From: Mycobacterium sp. Root265
GTDB taxonomy: Bacteria > Actinomycetota > Actinomycetes > Mycobacteriales > Mycobacteriaceae
DNA length: 64,000 nucleotides
Reading direction: 5' to 3'
NCBI RefSeq assembly: GCF_001428895.1
Contig: NZ_LMJA01000001.1
Location: 452,485 to 516,484, forward strand
In this document: positions 45,064 through 53,039 of the stretch, one piece after another
Layout: every line of letters starts with the position of its first letter
How positions within the stretch are numbered: the first letter of the stretch is position 1
Position numbers and translations under genes: made by a program
The notes under the pieces: model-generated
Database searches by the model: none
What the model was told of the DNA's origin: nothing
The model's input: only the letters and a program-made list of their open reading frames with translations

Positions 45064-45094
45064 TTGACACGGGGCGTGCCGATGCGACTAACTT
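45064..45094 (+). promoter_or_regulatory. Allantoin permease promoter candidate
   Basis: TTGACA (45064-45069), a perfect -35 box, is followed after 19 bases by TAACTT (45089-45094), a TANNNT-type -10. The spacer is one or two bases longer than ideal. The operator at 45116-45130 lies just downstream, mirroring the allB arrangement. Confidence 0.45.
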
Positions 45095-45115
45095 GTCGAA
45101 TCCGTGGAATCTTAC

Positions 45116-45130
45116 TTCCACACAGTGGAT
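45116..45130. promoter_or_regulatory. AllR-type (IclR) operator in front of the permease gene
   Basis: TTCCAC-ACA-GTGGAT is a 15-bp near-perfect palindrome of the same form as the sites before allB, DUF6986 and the regulator gene. It lies 50 bases before the permease start. A further TCCGTGGAA half-site at about 45101 overlaps upstream. Confidence 0.6.
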
Positions 45131-45180
45131 TATTTGCGGCGGCGCCAAGCGCCGGCGCACCGACCGTGACAGGCGTATCC

Positions 45181-46686
45181 ATGAGCACAGAGTCCACCGG
45201 GCTCATCGGCGACTCCAGTCGTCGTGATGTAACCCCGTTCGCCGACGTGAGTCCTCATCTGTACAACCCCGACCTCGCGCCCACCAAGCGCGAAGGCCGA
45301 CGGTGGAGCGCGTACAACATCTTCACGTTGTGGGCGAACGATGTACACAGCCTGGGCAACTACTCGTTCGCCATCGGACTGTTCGCCCTGGGCCTCGGTG
45401 GGTGGCAGATCCTGTTGGCGCTCGGACTCGGCGGCGTCTTCCTCTTCTTACTGCTCAACCTGTCCGGGTTCATGGGGGAGAAGACCGGCGTCCCGTTCCC
45501 GGTGATGAGCCGCATTTCGTTCGGCACCCTCGGAGCGCAGATCCCCGCCCTCATCCGCGGCGCGGTCGCGATCGCCTGGTTCGGCATCCAGACCTATCTC
45601 GCGTCCGTAGTGCTGCGCATCATGATCATCGCGCTCGTGCCGTCCGCCCAGACCCTCGACACCAACAGCTTCCTGGGATTGTCGACGCTCGGCTGGATCT
45701 CGTTCGTCGTCCTCTGGGTGATCCAGGTGATCATCGTCAGTTACGGCATGGAGATGATCCGCAGGTACGAGGCATTCGCGGGTCCGGTCATCCTGTTCAC
45801 GATGATCGCGCTCGCGGTCTGGATGCTCAGCAACGCCGATTGGACCATCGCGTGGACGACCCCCGACTCGCTGACCGGCGTCGACATGTGGTTGCAGATC
45901 GTCGGCGGCGCCAGCCTTTGGGTCGCGATCTATGGCACGTTCGTCCTCAACTTCTGCGACTTCACCCGTAACGCGACGTCGAAGCGGGCCATCGTGAAGG
46001 GCAACTTCTGGGGTATCCCGCTCAACATGCTGGTGTTCGGCGCCATCGTCATCACGCTGGCCGGCGCTCAGTTCCGCATCGACGGACGCATCATCGAAGC
46101 GCCCGCCGACATCGTCCAAGAAGTGCCGAACACCCTGCTGCTGGTGCTCGCCGCACTTGCGCTGCTGATTTTGACCGTCGCGGTGAACCTGATGGCGAAC
46201 TTCGTCGCCCCCATCTATGCGCTCAACAACCTGTTCCCGAAGCAATTGAACTTTCGTCGTGCAGCATTCATCTCGGCCGTCATTGGTCTGGTGATCCTGC
46301 CGTGGAACCTGTACAACTCGCCTGCTGTCATCAACTACTTCCTCGGTGGGCTCGGTGCCATCCTCGGGCCGCTGTTCGGCATCATCATGGCCGACTACTG
46401 GCTGGTGCGTCGTTCCAAGATCAACGTTCCAGCCCTGTTCACCACCGATGCGGACGGCGAATACCAGTACACGAGGGGCGTCAACGTGCGGGCCGTGGTT
46501 GCTCTCGTCATCACCGCGGTGGCGGCACTGCTGATGGCGTTCGTTCCGGCATTCAAGATCGTCTCGGAGTTCTCGTGGTTCATCGGTGCGGGGCTCGGGG
46601 CGATCGTGTACCTGGTGGTCGCCGACCGCCGGGGGCCCTTCAACGACGTCTCCGGCGAGTCCATTGCCGTGGCGAGCACTCACTAG
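45181..46686 (+). CDS. NCS1-family allantoin/uracil-type permease
   Basis: The 501-residue protein has about twelve hydrophobic helices. The NCS1 hallmarks are the first-helix region YNIFTLWANDVHSLGNYSFAIGL, GEKTGVPFPVMSRISFGTLGAQIPALIRGAVAIAWFGIQTYLAS (residues about 90-135), NFCDFTRNATSKR and the late GGLGAILGPLFGIIMADYWLVRRSK. The PucI/FurD-type allantoin importers carry the same blocks. It supplies allantoin to the adjacent allantoinase. The start is ATG 45181 (MSTESTG); the frame is open far upstream through the antisense of allB, but that has no start support. The racemase gene follows after 12 bases. Confidence 0.9.
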   Translation: MSTESTGLIGDSSRRDVTPFADVSPHLYNPDLAPTKREGRRWSAYNIFTLWANDVHSLGNYSFAIGLFALGLGGWQILLALGLGGVFLFLLLNLSGFMGEKTGVPFPVMSRISFGTLGAQIPALIRGAVAIAWFGIQTYLASVVLRIMIIALVPSAQTLDTNSFLGLSTLGWISFVVLWVIQVIIVSYGMEMIRRYEAFAGPVILFTMIALAVWMLSNADWTIAWTTPDSLTGVDMWLQIVGGASLWVAIYGTFVLNFCDFTRNATSKRAIVKGNFWGIPLNMLVFGAIVITLAGAQFRIDGRIIEAPADIVQEVPNTLLLVLAALALLILTVAVNLMANFVAPIYALNNLFPKQLNFRRAAFISAVIGLVILPWNLYNSPAVINYFLGGLGAILGPLFGIIMADYWLVRRSKINVPALFTTDADGEYQYTRGVNVRAVVALVITAVAALLMAFVPAFKIVSEFSWFIGAGLGAIVYLVVADRRGPFNDVSGESIAVASTH

Positions 46687-46698
46687 TAGGGACCACCC

Positions 46699-47421
46699 AT
46701 GAGGATTCTCGTCGCCAACGTCAACACCACGGCCTCGATGACCGATGCGATCGCCGAGTCGGCGCGCGGTGTCGCGTCGCCGGGTACTGAGATCGTCGGC
46801 ATCACGCCACGATTCGGTGCGGACTCGTGCGAAGGGAACTTCGAGAGCTATCTCGCGGCCATCGCCGTCATGGACGCGATCACCTCGTACTCCGAACCGT
46901 TCGACGCCGTGATCCAGGCCGGCTACGGCGAGCACGGCCGGGAAGGTCTGCAGGAGTTGCTCGACGTCCCGGTGGTCGACATCACCGAGGCGGCGGCGTC
47001 GACGGCGATGTATCTCGGACACAAGTATTCGGTGGTCACCACCCTCGACCGCACCGTCCCCCTGATCGAAGACCGTCTCAAGCTCGCGGGACTCGATGCA
47101 CGATGCGCGTCGGTGCGGGCGTCGGGCCTCGGTGTGCTCGAACTCGAGTCGGATCCGGACCGGGCGGTCGAGGCGATCGTCCGCCAGGCACGCGAGGCAG
47201 TCGAGAACGATCACGCCGAGGTGATCTGCCTCGGCTGCGGCGGCATGGCCGAACTCGAGGAGAAGGTGACGGCCGCGACCGGCGTCCCGATCGTCGACGG
47301 AGTCCGCGCCGCGGTCACCATCGCCGAAGGGCTGGTCCGGATGGGCCTGTCCACATCGAAGGTCCGTACCTACGCGAACCCCCGCAAGAAGACGGTCATC
47401 GGGTGGCCATTCCAGTTGTAG
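46699..47421 (+). CDS. Asp/Glu/hydantoin racemase family protein (allantoin racemase candidate)
   Basis: The 240-residue protein has ILVANVNTTASMTDAIAESA at the N-terminus (NPNT-type phosphate/substrate loop), then AVIQAGYGEHGREGLQELLDVPVVDITEAA and VICLGCGGMAELEEKV. Family enzymes racemise hydantoins or allantoin using two Cys; the second Cys is present in CLGCGGM, whereas the first usually lies in a CFxDPG-like motif, here AGYGEHG without Cys. Cluster context points to allantoin racemisation, since allantoinases are stereospecific. It lies 12 bases after the permease stop and is the last gene of that transcript. Convergent AllE-like gene ends 10 bases away. Confidence 0.82.
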   Translation: MRILVANVNTTASMTDAIAESARGVASPGTEIVGITPRFGADSCEGNFESYLAAIAVMDAITSYSEPFDAVIQAGYGEHGREGLQELLDVPVVDITEAAASTAMYLGHKYSVVTTLDRTVPLIEDRLKLAGLDARCASVRASGLGVLELESDPDRAVEAIVRQAREAVENDHAEVICLGCGGMAELEEKVTAATGVPIVDGVRAAVTIAEGLVRMGLSTSKVRTYANPRKKTVIGWPFQL

Positions 47422-47430
47422 CCCAACGTC

Positions 47431-48246
47431 TTAGAGCATGATCTGCCGGTTGACGTCCTTGTACAGCAGGTAGCGGAAGTTTGACGGCCCGCCCGCGTAG
47501 CACGCCTGCGGACAGAAGGCGCGCAGCGAGAGGAAGTCGCCTTCCTGGACCTCCACCCAGTCACCGTTGAGGTGATAGACGGCTTTGCCTTCGAGCATCA
47601 GGAGGCCGTGTTCCATCACGTGGGTCTCGGCGAACGGAATGGTCGCGCCGGGCTCGAAGGTGACGATGTTGACGTGCATGTCGTACGCGAGATCCTGTGG
47701 GTCGAGCATGCGCGTCGTACGCCATTTGCCGTCGGTCCCGGGCATGGCCGACGGCGCGATGTCCTGCTCGTTACCGAACTTGACGGATGCCGTGTGGCCC
47801 GCGACGGCTTCATAGCGCTTGCGGATCCAGACGAACGTCGCGTCGGCGTCGCCCGTGTTGTGGGCCGACCAGTCGGTGCCCGCGGGAAGGTAGGCGAATC
47901 CGCCCTCGGTGAGTGTCTGCGACTGACCTGCCGCGTCGACGGTGAGCGCACCGGACGTAACGAACAGGAAGCTCTGCACCTCCGGTTGCGGCTCGGGTTG
48001 CTGCGCCCCACCACCCGGCTTGACCTCGACGATCGCCTGGTAGTACGTCGTCGCGCCGCCGGCGACCGGACGGTTGATAATCCATGCCCGCGTATCGGTC
48101 CACTCCGGAAGCACCGAGGTGACGATGTCGGAGAGGACGCCACGCGGGATCACCGTATAGGCCTCGGTGACGATGGCGCGGTCGGTCAGCAGATCGGTCT
48201 GCGGGGGCAGTCCGCCGCGGGGCGTGTAGTACGACGCAGTGGTCAC
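47431..48246 (-). CDS. allE: (S)-ureidoglycine aminohydrolase
   Basis: The 271-residue bicupin has the UGHY features: SYYTPRGGLPPQTDLLTDRAIVTEAYTVIPRGVLSDIV at the start, LFVTSGALTVDAAGQ (first cupin), and a metal-binding second cupin FAETHVMEHGLLMLEGKAVYHLNGDWVEVQEGDFLSLRAFCPQACYAGG with Glu and His ligands. It hydrolyses (S)-ureidoglycine to (S)-ureidoglycolate and ammonia, the step after allantoate amidohydrolase in the ureide pathway. Its ATG overlaps the stop of the DUF6986 gene (ATGA), so it is translated with it. The start is ATG 48246. Confidence 0.9.
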   Translation of the reverse strand: MTTASYYTPRGGLPPQTDLLTDRAIVTEAYTVIPRGVLSDIVTSVLPEWTDTRAWIINRPVAGGATTYYQAIVEVKPGGGAQQPEPQPEVQSFLFVTSGALTVDAAGQSQTLTEGGFAYLPAGTDWSAHNTGDADATFVWIRKRYEAVAGHTASVKFGNEQDIAPSAMPGTDGKWRTTRMLDPQDLAYDMHVNIVTFEPGATIPFAETHVMEHGLLMLEGKAVYHLNGDWVEVQEGDFLSLRAFCPQACYAGGPSNFRYLLYKDVNRQIML

Positions 48247-49520
48247 TGATTGCTCCTGGTTGTGCGGCCGAGCGCGATATCACGCACGGTGGAGATCGGG
48301 AGATCGGTAGCTGCCTCGATCTCGTCGACGGTCAGGGCGCCGCACACGCTGCCACGGTGGATCACGTTGCCGAGTGCGCGAGCGGTGGCCGGTTCGTCCA
48401 TGACGGTCGAGTCGAGTTGATGGACGTAGTTGCGCAGGCGCGTCGCGGCGGGCGCAAAGGCATCACGGTAGAACGCGTAGGTCGCCAGGTAGCGGGTGAC
48501 GAGTTGGGCGGGATGCATGTCCCAGCCCTGGTAGATACCGCGTTCCAGGTGTCGCCGGACGAGGCGCGCGTGCAGCTTCCACGCCGTGGCCATGTTGTCG
48601 GGGTCACCGACCGGGAGGATGTTGGTCGAGCCATCGGACAGGTGCACGCCGGTGCCGGCGACGGCGAGTTGCATGACGTTCTTGGCGTGGTCGGCCGCGG
48701 GATGCTCCATCGACTGGTAGGCGGCGGCGATACCGAGGGACGCCGAGTAGTCGTAGGTCCCGTAGTGCAGCGAGCTGACGCGGCCCTGGCCGGCGTGGAT
48801 GAACCGGGCAACGGGTGCGCGGCCGTCGGCGTCGAGGATCGCCTGCGGTGTTTCGACCTGCACCTCGAAGCGGATGCGGCCGGCCGGCAGTCCGTTCGCC
48901 CCTTCAAGGGCGCTCGCGACCGCGACCATCGCTTCGACCTGGTCGACGGAGGTCACCTTGGGGAGGGTGAGGGTGAGGCCATCGGGGAGGCCGCCGGAGT
49001 CGACGAGTCCGCTGACGAACATGTCGAGCGTGCGCAATCCGCGCGCCCGGGTGCCCGCTTCGAAGCACTTGAAGCGGGTGCCGACGAACGGCGTGGAGGT
49101 ACCTGCGTCGAGCGCGATCCGCAGCGCGGCGATCGCCTGTGCGACATCGGCGTCCTCGGTCGCATCGTCGAAGGTGCCGTAGCCGTCCTCGAAGTCGATG
49201 CGGAGGTCTTCGATCGGCTCGGTGGTCAGCTTGTTCTCGACAAGGGCTGCGAGAGTCTCCGGAGCGCAGTCGGTTCCGCTGCTCGCACCGACGAGCGAGG
49301 CCACGGCGTCGAGGCCGCCGGCGTTCTCCGCGGCTGCGAGAGCGGCGGATCCCCAATTGGCGGGCATCGTTGCCGAGTACCGGTTGCCCGGGATGTAAAC
49401 GGTGTGGACGGGCTGTCGACGGCCGTCATCGCCGGGGTATCGGGTGCCCAATTGAGCATCGGCGTTCGAGAGGCGGCGGTCGACGTCGGCCAGCACCGCA
49501 CCGTCGAGGCGTCGAGTCAC
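48243..49520 (-). CDS. DUF6986-family aldolase/citrate lyase-like protein
   Basis: The 425-residue protein has the acid-motif pattern of the HpcH/HpaI and CitE-type lyases: DLRIDFEDGYGTFDDATEDADV (metal-binding acids), FVGTRFKCFEAGTRARGLRTLDMFV, GLTLTLPKVTSVDQVEAMV, IRFEVQVETPQAILD and VSSLHYGTYDYSASLGIAA. It belongs to a family seen together with AllE in purine-degradation clusters; its chemistry is not established, but glyoxylate from ureidoglycolate is a natural partner substrate for an aldolase or malate-synthase-like reaction. GTG 49520 (VTRRLDG) follows GGAAAGGGG; an operator lies 42 bases upstream. Its stop overlaps the allE start. Confidence 0.8.
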   Translation of the reverse strand: MTRRLDGAVLADVDRRLSNADAQLGTRYPGDDGRRQPVHTVYIPGNRYSATMPANWGSAALAAAENAGGLDAVASLVGASSGTDCAPETLAALVENKLTTEPIEDLRIDFEDGYGTFDDATEDADVAQAIAALRIALDAGTSTPFVGTRFKCFEAGTRARGLRTLDMFVSGLVDSGGLPDGLTLTLPKVTSVDQVEAMVAVASALEGANGLPAGRIRFEVQVETPQAILDADGRAPVARFIHAGQGRVSSLHYGTYDYSASLGIAAAYQSMEHPAADHAKNVMQLAVAGTGVHLSDGSTNILPVGDPDNMATAWKLHARLVRRHLERGIYQGWDMHPAQLVTRYLATYAFYRDAFAPAATRLRNYVHQLDSTVMDEPATARALGNVIHRGSVCGALTVDEIEAATDLPISTVRDIALGRTTRSNQ

Positions 49521-49561
49521 AGGTGCCCCTTTCCTGGCTGGAAGTCTCCGCGCCAAATAAA

Positions 49562-49576
49562 TTCCACCATGTGGAG
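49562..49576. promoter_or_regulatory. AllR-type (IclR) operator in front of the DUF6986-allE operon
   Basis: TTCCAC-CAT-GTGGAG is a 15-bp palindrome with one mismatch, 42 bases upstream of the GTG of the DUF6986 gene. It has the same form as the other three operators of the locus and lies in an A/T-rich divergent region. Confidence 0.6.
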
Positions 49577-49627
49577 TTTAACGCGCGGCTCCGGGCTCCG
49601 GTTGCATGTTCTTCCAATGGTTACTTA

Positions 49628-49642
49628 TTCCGTATTGCGGAA
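49628..49642. promoter_or_regulatory. AllR-type (IclR) operator in front of the regulator gene
   Basis: TTCCGT-ATT-GCGGAA is a 15-bp palindrome with one mismatch, 54 bases upstream of the IclR ATG. It would allow autoregulation. The GCGGAA arm is the closest of the four to the form recalled for AllR-type regulators. Confidence 0.6.
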
Positions 49643-49695
49643 CTCTTTTTGAGTGTGTTGGATGGAACGAAATTCATCGGCGGGAAGTGGTTCGT

Positions 49696-50457
49696 ATGGC
49701 GGAGAGATCGGGCGGCGTCCAATCGGTGGAGCGCGCGTTCGAGCTGATGGAATTGATCGGACGGGCGGGAGGGGAGTGCTCACTGACGGAATTGTCGGCG
49801 GAGTCTCCGCTGCCGCCACCGACGATCCACCGCCTCCTGCGCACGCTGGTCGGACTCGGTTACGTGCGTCAACTACCGAATCGCCGTTACGCCCTGGGGC
49901 CGAGGCTGATTCGACTCGGCGAAGTGGCGAACCGACAGTTGGGCGCGGTCGCCGATCCGGTGCTGCAGTCGTTGGTCGACGAACTGTCAGAGACGGCGAG
50001 TCTCGCGGTGCTCGACGGTGACATGGTGATCTATACCGGACAGGTTCTGTCTTCGGAGCGGACGCGGACGCACAATGAAGTCGGCAAGCGCATCGGCCTT
50101 CATACGTCTGGCGTGGGTAAGGCTGTGTTGAGCGAATTGGACGATGCCCGAATTTTGAAACTGGTGACGCAGTCCGGACTTCCCGCACCGACCGAGAACA
50201 GTGCGGCGACTCTTTCTGCGGTGTTCGCGAACGTCGAACGCGTGCGCACCGACGGCTACGCGATCGATAATGAGGAGCACGAGGTCGGCGTTCGCTCCAT
50301 CGCGATGGCGGTGCCAGGGGCCCCGACCCCGATGGCGATCGGCATTTCCGGCGCATCGAGTCATGTCGACGAGGATGTGATCGCTCGCGCTATTCCCGCA
50401 CTGCAGAAGGCAACCAGCGTCATCTCTGAAGCGTTGATCGGCGCTCGGGAGCAGTAA
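49696..50457 (+). CDS. IclR-family regulator of the allantoin locus (AllR-like)
   Basis: The 253-residue regulator has an N-terminal winged helix (GGVQSVERAFELMELIGRAGGECSLTELSAESPLPPPTIHRLLRTLVGLGYVRQLPNRRYALG) and a C-terminal effector domain (GRIGLHTSGVGKAVLSELDDAR region, ending in VHDEDVIARAIPALQKA-like helices). IclR regulators of this kind, such as AllR, bind glyoxylate or allantoate-type effectors and repress allantoin genes. ATG 49696 (MAERSGGV) was chosen; upstream frame to 49606 crosses its own operator. It diverges from the DUF6986-allE unit. Four 15-bp palindromes at the four transcription units of this locus are its likely targets. Confidence 0.88.
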   Translation: MAERSGGVQSVERAFELMELIGRAGGECSLTELSAESPLPPPTIHRLLRTLVGLGYVRQLPNRRYALGPRLIRLGEVANRQLGAVADPVLQSLVDELSETASLAVLDGDMVIYTGQVLSSERTRTHNEVGKRIGLHTSGVGKAVLSELDDARILKLVTQSGLPAPTENSAATLSAVFANVERVRTDGYAIDNEEHEVGVRSIAMAVPGAPTPMAIGISGASSHVDEDVIARAIPALQKATSVISEALIGAREQ

Positions 50458-50508
50458 CTCTCTTCGACTGGAATGCCTTGTGCAGGAGGATGCTTCGTCT
50501 CCGTGACT

Positions 50509-51147
50509 CTATGACCTGGTTGCGACGCGAGTGTCGACGTCGACATCCACGTCGTCGTCGGCGCCAGCCGGCGTCCGGATGTCGAACGAGTACCGCTGGC
50601 GGCCGTCGTCGAACTCAAGCGCCCACGATTCGACCGACCCGGGCACCAGCGCGGTCGCAAGGCCCAATGCGTCCGCCGGGTCGAGCTTCCGCGGGTCGAC
50701 AGCCACCGGAGCCGATGACTCCTGATCTCGCTCGTCGGCGATCACCCGCGCGGAGTTCGCATCGATCTTGATCTCGCGCTGCTCAGTGTTGTTCTGCGAG
50801 TCGATTTTCCACACCCAGGCATTCGCGGGCCGGTCGAACTCAAGCTCGATTTTGGTAATGGTGCCGCCGGGCGCGGTTTCATCGGCCACCGCGAGCGCAC
50901 GATTGAGGTCGACGGGGAACGTCGCCGTGGCGAGGTCGACGTCGGGCCCCGGCGTCGCTGCGGCCGCTGTCGTCGATGTGCCGGTCGCCGAAGGAGCGCC
51001 GGTCGATGTCGACTCCGAGCTCGACGTTGCGTTCGTGGCCGGGTCGGCGTTCGTGCCGCCGCCATCGGACGAACATCCTGAAAGCAGTAGGACGCCGGCG
51101 GAAGCCAGCGCTATCAGCGATGCGCCTGACACGGCATGCGTAGTCAT
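50509..51147 (-). CDS. PepSY-domain lipoprotein
   Basis: The 212-residue lipoprotein has a signal peptide (ALASAGVLLLSGC lipobox), a Ser/Thr/Ala-rich linker (about residues 35-70) and two PepSY-like repeats: FPVDLNRALAVADETAPGGTITKIELEFDRPANAWVWKIDSQNNTEQREIKIDANSARVI and LDPADALGLATALVPGSVESWALEFDDGRQRYSFDIRT. PepSY domains are thought to bind or inhibit peptidases or sense ions at the cell surface. It stands alone, transcribed towards the IclR gene. Upstream lies a 620-base gene-free region. Confidence 0.83.
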   Translation of the reverse strand: MTTHAVSGASLIALASAGVLLLSGCSSDGGGTNADPATNATSSSESTSTGAPSATGTSTTAAAATPGPDVDLATATFPVDLNRALAVADETAPGGTITKIELEFDRPANAWVWKIDSQNNTEQREIKIDANSARVIADERDQESSAPVAVDPRKLDPADALGLATALVPGSVESWALEFDDGRQRYSFDIRTPAGADDDVDVDVDTRVATRS

Positions 51148-51204
51148 CCTTTGCGTATATCCGGAGAACGTGTCTCACAAACGGGCGAGTACCTGGATCC
51201 TTTT

Positions 51205-51215
51205 GTCACAGTGAC
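51205..51215. repeat. GTCACAGTGAC palindrome, copy 1
   Basis: This 11-bp sequence has perfect 5-bp arms around a single central base. An identical copy lies 252 bases away at 51457-51467. A protein-binding site is the simplest reading. Confidence 0.45.
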
Positions 51216-51455
51216 GTTTTGCGGGCTCACGTGCCCAGCTGGACGAACCGCCGCCGGTCTGCTGCGAGGATCAACCGGGGGATAGCCGACGGTCGCGACG
51301 GGCGTCCGCACCGTGTGGGGCGATGATCCGAATGGTGGCCGCGTATCTGTCGGACCTGGACAGCGACCGTTTCGTCGGCCGGGACTTACGCACCCCGAAA
51401 CCCGCCTTCGTCACCGTTCTTCGTTGTCGGCCACTCCCGGCCCAAGGGGCATTAT

Positions 51456-51468
51456 CGTCACAGTGACG
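51456..51468. repeat. CGTCACAGTGACG palindrome, copy 2
   Basis: This copy has 6-bp perfect arms. Identity with copy 1 over 11 bases in non-coding DNA makes chance less likely than for a single site. Confidence 0.45.
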
Positions 51469-51770
51469 AATGCCCCGAGAGCGGCTGCCAGGGCGCTTGC
51501 GGAAGGCACGGTTTTCGGTCGCTGCGATCGGGGCCCGAAACCCCGGGCAGTCGCGGAATTGGGCCTCGGTTTCACCATGTCCGGTTGACCCATGTTGAAA
51601 GTGCCGCAACGCGAACACGCGGGTTACGGGGGTAGCAGTCGAGCTTTCCCGATGTGCGCCAACCGGTTCCGGCCGGACAGCAGCACCTCTCGAACGTTCA
51701 CCCAGTTCAGATTTATGCCGATAATCTACATTATGTCAAGTTAAGTGCGCCGTGTTCATCAGACGTCGCG

Positions 51771-52544
51771 TCAGACGAGTTCGATCACGTCGGCGATGGA
51801 TTCGAACACCCGGCTGGGCCGGAACGGATAGCGCTCGATCTCCTCGCGCGTCGTCGAGCCGGTGAGAATCAGGATCGTCTCCAGCCCGGCCTCGATGCCC
51901 GCAACCACGTCGGTGTCCATCCGATCGCCGATCATTACGGTGCCTTCCGAATGGGCATCGATGCGGTTCATCGCGCTGCGGAACATCATCGGATTCGGCT
52001 TGCCGACGAAGTAGGGCTCCCTGCCGGTCGCCTTGGTGATCAGCGCGGCGACCGAGCCCGTGGCAGGCAGCGGACCCTCCGCCGACGGACCGCTCACGTC
52101 GGGGTTGGTGGCGATGAAACGCGCCCCGCCGAGAATCAGGCGGATCGCCTTGGTGATGGCCTCGAACGAGTACGTGCGCGTCTCTCCCAGCACGACGAAG
52201 TCCGGGCCGACGTCTGTCAACGTGTAGCCCACGTGGTGCAGCGCCGTGGTCAGGCCGGCCTCGCCGATCACATAGGCCGAGCCGCCCGGCAGCTGGTCGT
52301 GCAGGAAGGCCGCCGTCGCAAGGGCCGAGGTCCAGATCGACTCCTCGGGCACAATCAGGCCCGACCGCGCCAACCGGGCCGCCAGGTCACGTGGCGTGAA
52401 GATCGAGTTGTTGGTGAGTACCAGGAAGGGCCGCTGCCGGTCGCTGAGCGCCTGGAGGAACTCCGCGGCCCCTGGCAGGGCGTGCTCCTCCCGGACCAAG
52501 ACGCCATCCATGTCGGTCAGCCAGCACTGCGGTGTGGTACTCAT
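51771..52544 (-). CDS. HAD-IIA family phosphatase (NagD-like)
   Basis: The 257-residue phosphatase has the HAD nucleophile motif [36 protein letters not shown] (motif II), the Lys-containing [10 protein letters not shown] (motif III) and [27 protein letters not shown] (motif IV). The cap insertion is the C2a type of the NagD group. It dephosphorylates small phosphate esters such as nucleotides, sugar or glycerol phosphates; the substrate is not predicted. It starts at ATG 52544. No operon partner is evident. Confidence 0.9.
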   Translation of the reverse strand: MSTTPQCWLTDMDGVLVREEHALPGAAEFLQALSDRQRPFLVLTNNSIFTPRDLAARLARSGLIVPEESIWTSALATAAFLHDQLPGGSAYVIGEAGLTTALHHVGYTLTDVGPDFVVLGETRTYSFEAITKAIRLILGGARFIATNPDVSGPSAEGPLPATGSVAALITKATGREPYFVGKPNPMMFRSAMNRIDAHSEGTVMIGDRMDTDVVAGIEAGLETILILTGSTTREEIERYPFRPSRVFESIADVIELV

Positions 52545-52739
52545 ACGTCCAGTCTCGCAGGTACTACCGCCGCGTCTGATGTGGTCAAAGAAGTCACAAG
52601 ATCCTCATCAGCGCTGTTTTCGCACAGCAGCGGCAACGCCAATGGCGCCTACCCGCCGACAACCCCGGTGTGGCCCTTCAGCGAACAGAGCACGCGCATC
52701 CGGATCGTCTCGTACATCGCTCGCATTGACCCCTGCTTG

Positions 52740-53039
52740 TCAGTCGAGATCGAACGCGTGCTGGATCGCCGTTGTCAGCGATTCCTCTTGATCAGGAAGA
52801 AAGAAGCCAATCTGACGGCCCAGTGCCGCAGCCGGGATCGTGACAATGTTGTCGACGCTGACGACGGAATCTTTCTCGAGCCCGTTACGCACACCTACTG
52901 GAACTTCGGTCGACAGGCCGCGAACTGTTCCGGTGATCGGTGCCACGGTGACCCTGGTGAGGTGGGGCCGCACGAGCTCCCGAGTCAGGATCAGAACCGG
53001 CCGAGCCTTGTCGAGCTGGGCGACGTGTATTGGTCTCAA
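52740..53039 (-). CDS. MazF/PemK-type mRNA interferase toxin
   Basis: The 99-residue protein has the PemK fold: RPIHVAQLDKARPVLILTREL, TRVTVAPITGTVRGLSTEVPVG, GLEKDSVVSVDNIVTIPAAALG. The Arg in TVRGL and Thr/Ser positions fit the catalytic pocket of the mycobacterial MazF6/7-type toxins. It cleaves single-stranded RNA at short motifs when free of antitoxin. Its start codon overlaps the stop of the antitoxin gene (53036-53039), the usual order of antitoxin first. Confidence 0.87.
   Translation of the reverse strand: MRPIHVAQLDKARPVLILTRELVRPHLTRVTVAPITGTVRGLSTEVPVGVRNGLEKDSVVSVDNIVTIPAAALGRQIGFFLPDQEESLTTAIQHAFDLD

Larger units (their letters stand above)
51148..51770. other. Gene-free stretch with two copies of a palindrome and a minus-strand promoter candidate
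   Basis: No convincing coding frame is seen in 620 bases. Two copies of the palindrome GTCACAGTGAC occur at 51205-51215 and 51457-51467, the second extended to CGTCACAGTGACG. On the minus strand TTGACA (51739-51734) with an 18-base spacer and TAAATC (51715-51710) could form a promoter that would transcribe the stretch towards the PepSY lipoprotein gene. The region may carry a long leader, an unrecognised RNA or operators for an unknown regulator. Confidence 0.4.

Noticed and set aside
44161-45180. Upstream extension of the permease frame by 340 codons
   Set aside because: It runs antisense through allB and through the promoter/operator region; ATG 45181 starts the family-like protein.
45448-47214. 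Long minus-strand open frame (588 codons) opposite the allantoin permease and racemase
   Set aside because: It is antisense to two genes with clear family motifs, and its translation is rich in Arg, His, Asp and Gln without any recognisable domain; a GC-rich shadow frame.
51271-51618. Open frame of 115 codons on the minus strand of the gene-free stretch
   Set aside because: Composition is Arg/Gly/Ser-rich with no hydrophobic core, no ribosome-binding site and no family motif.
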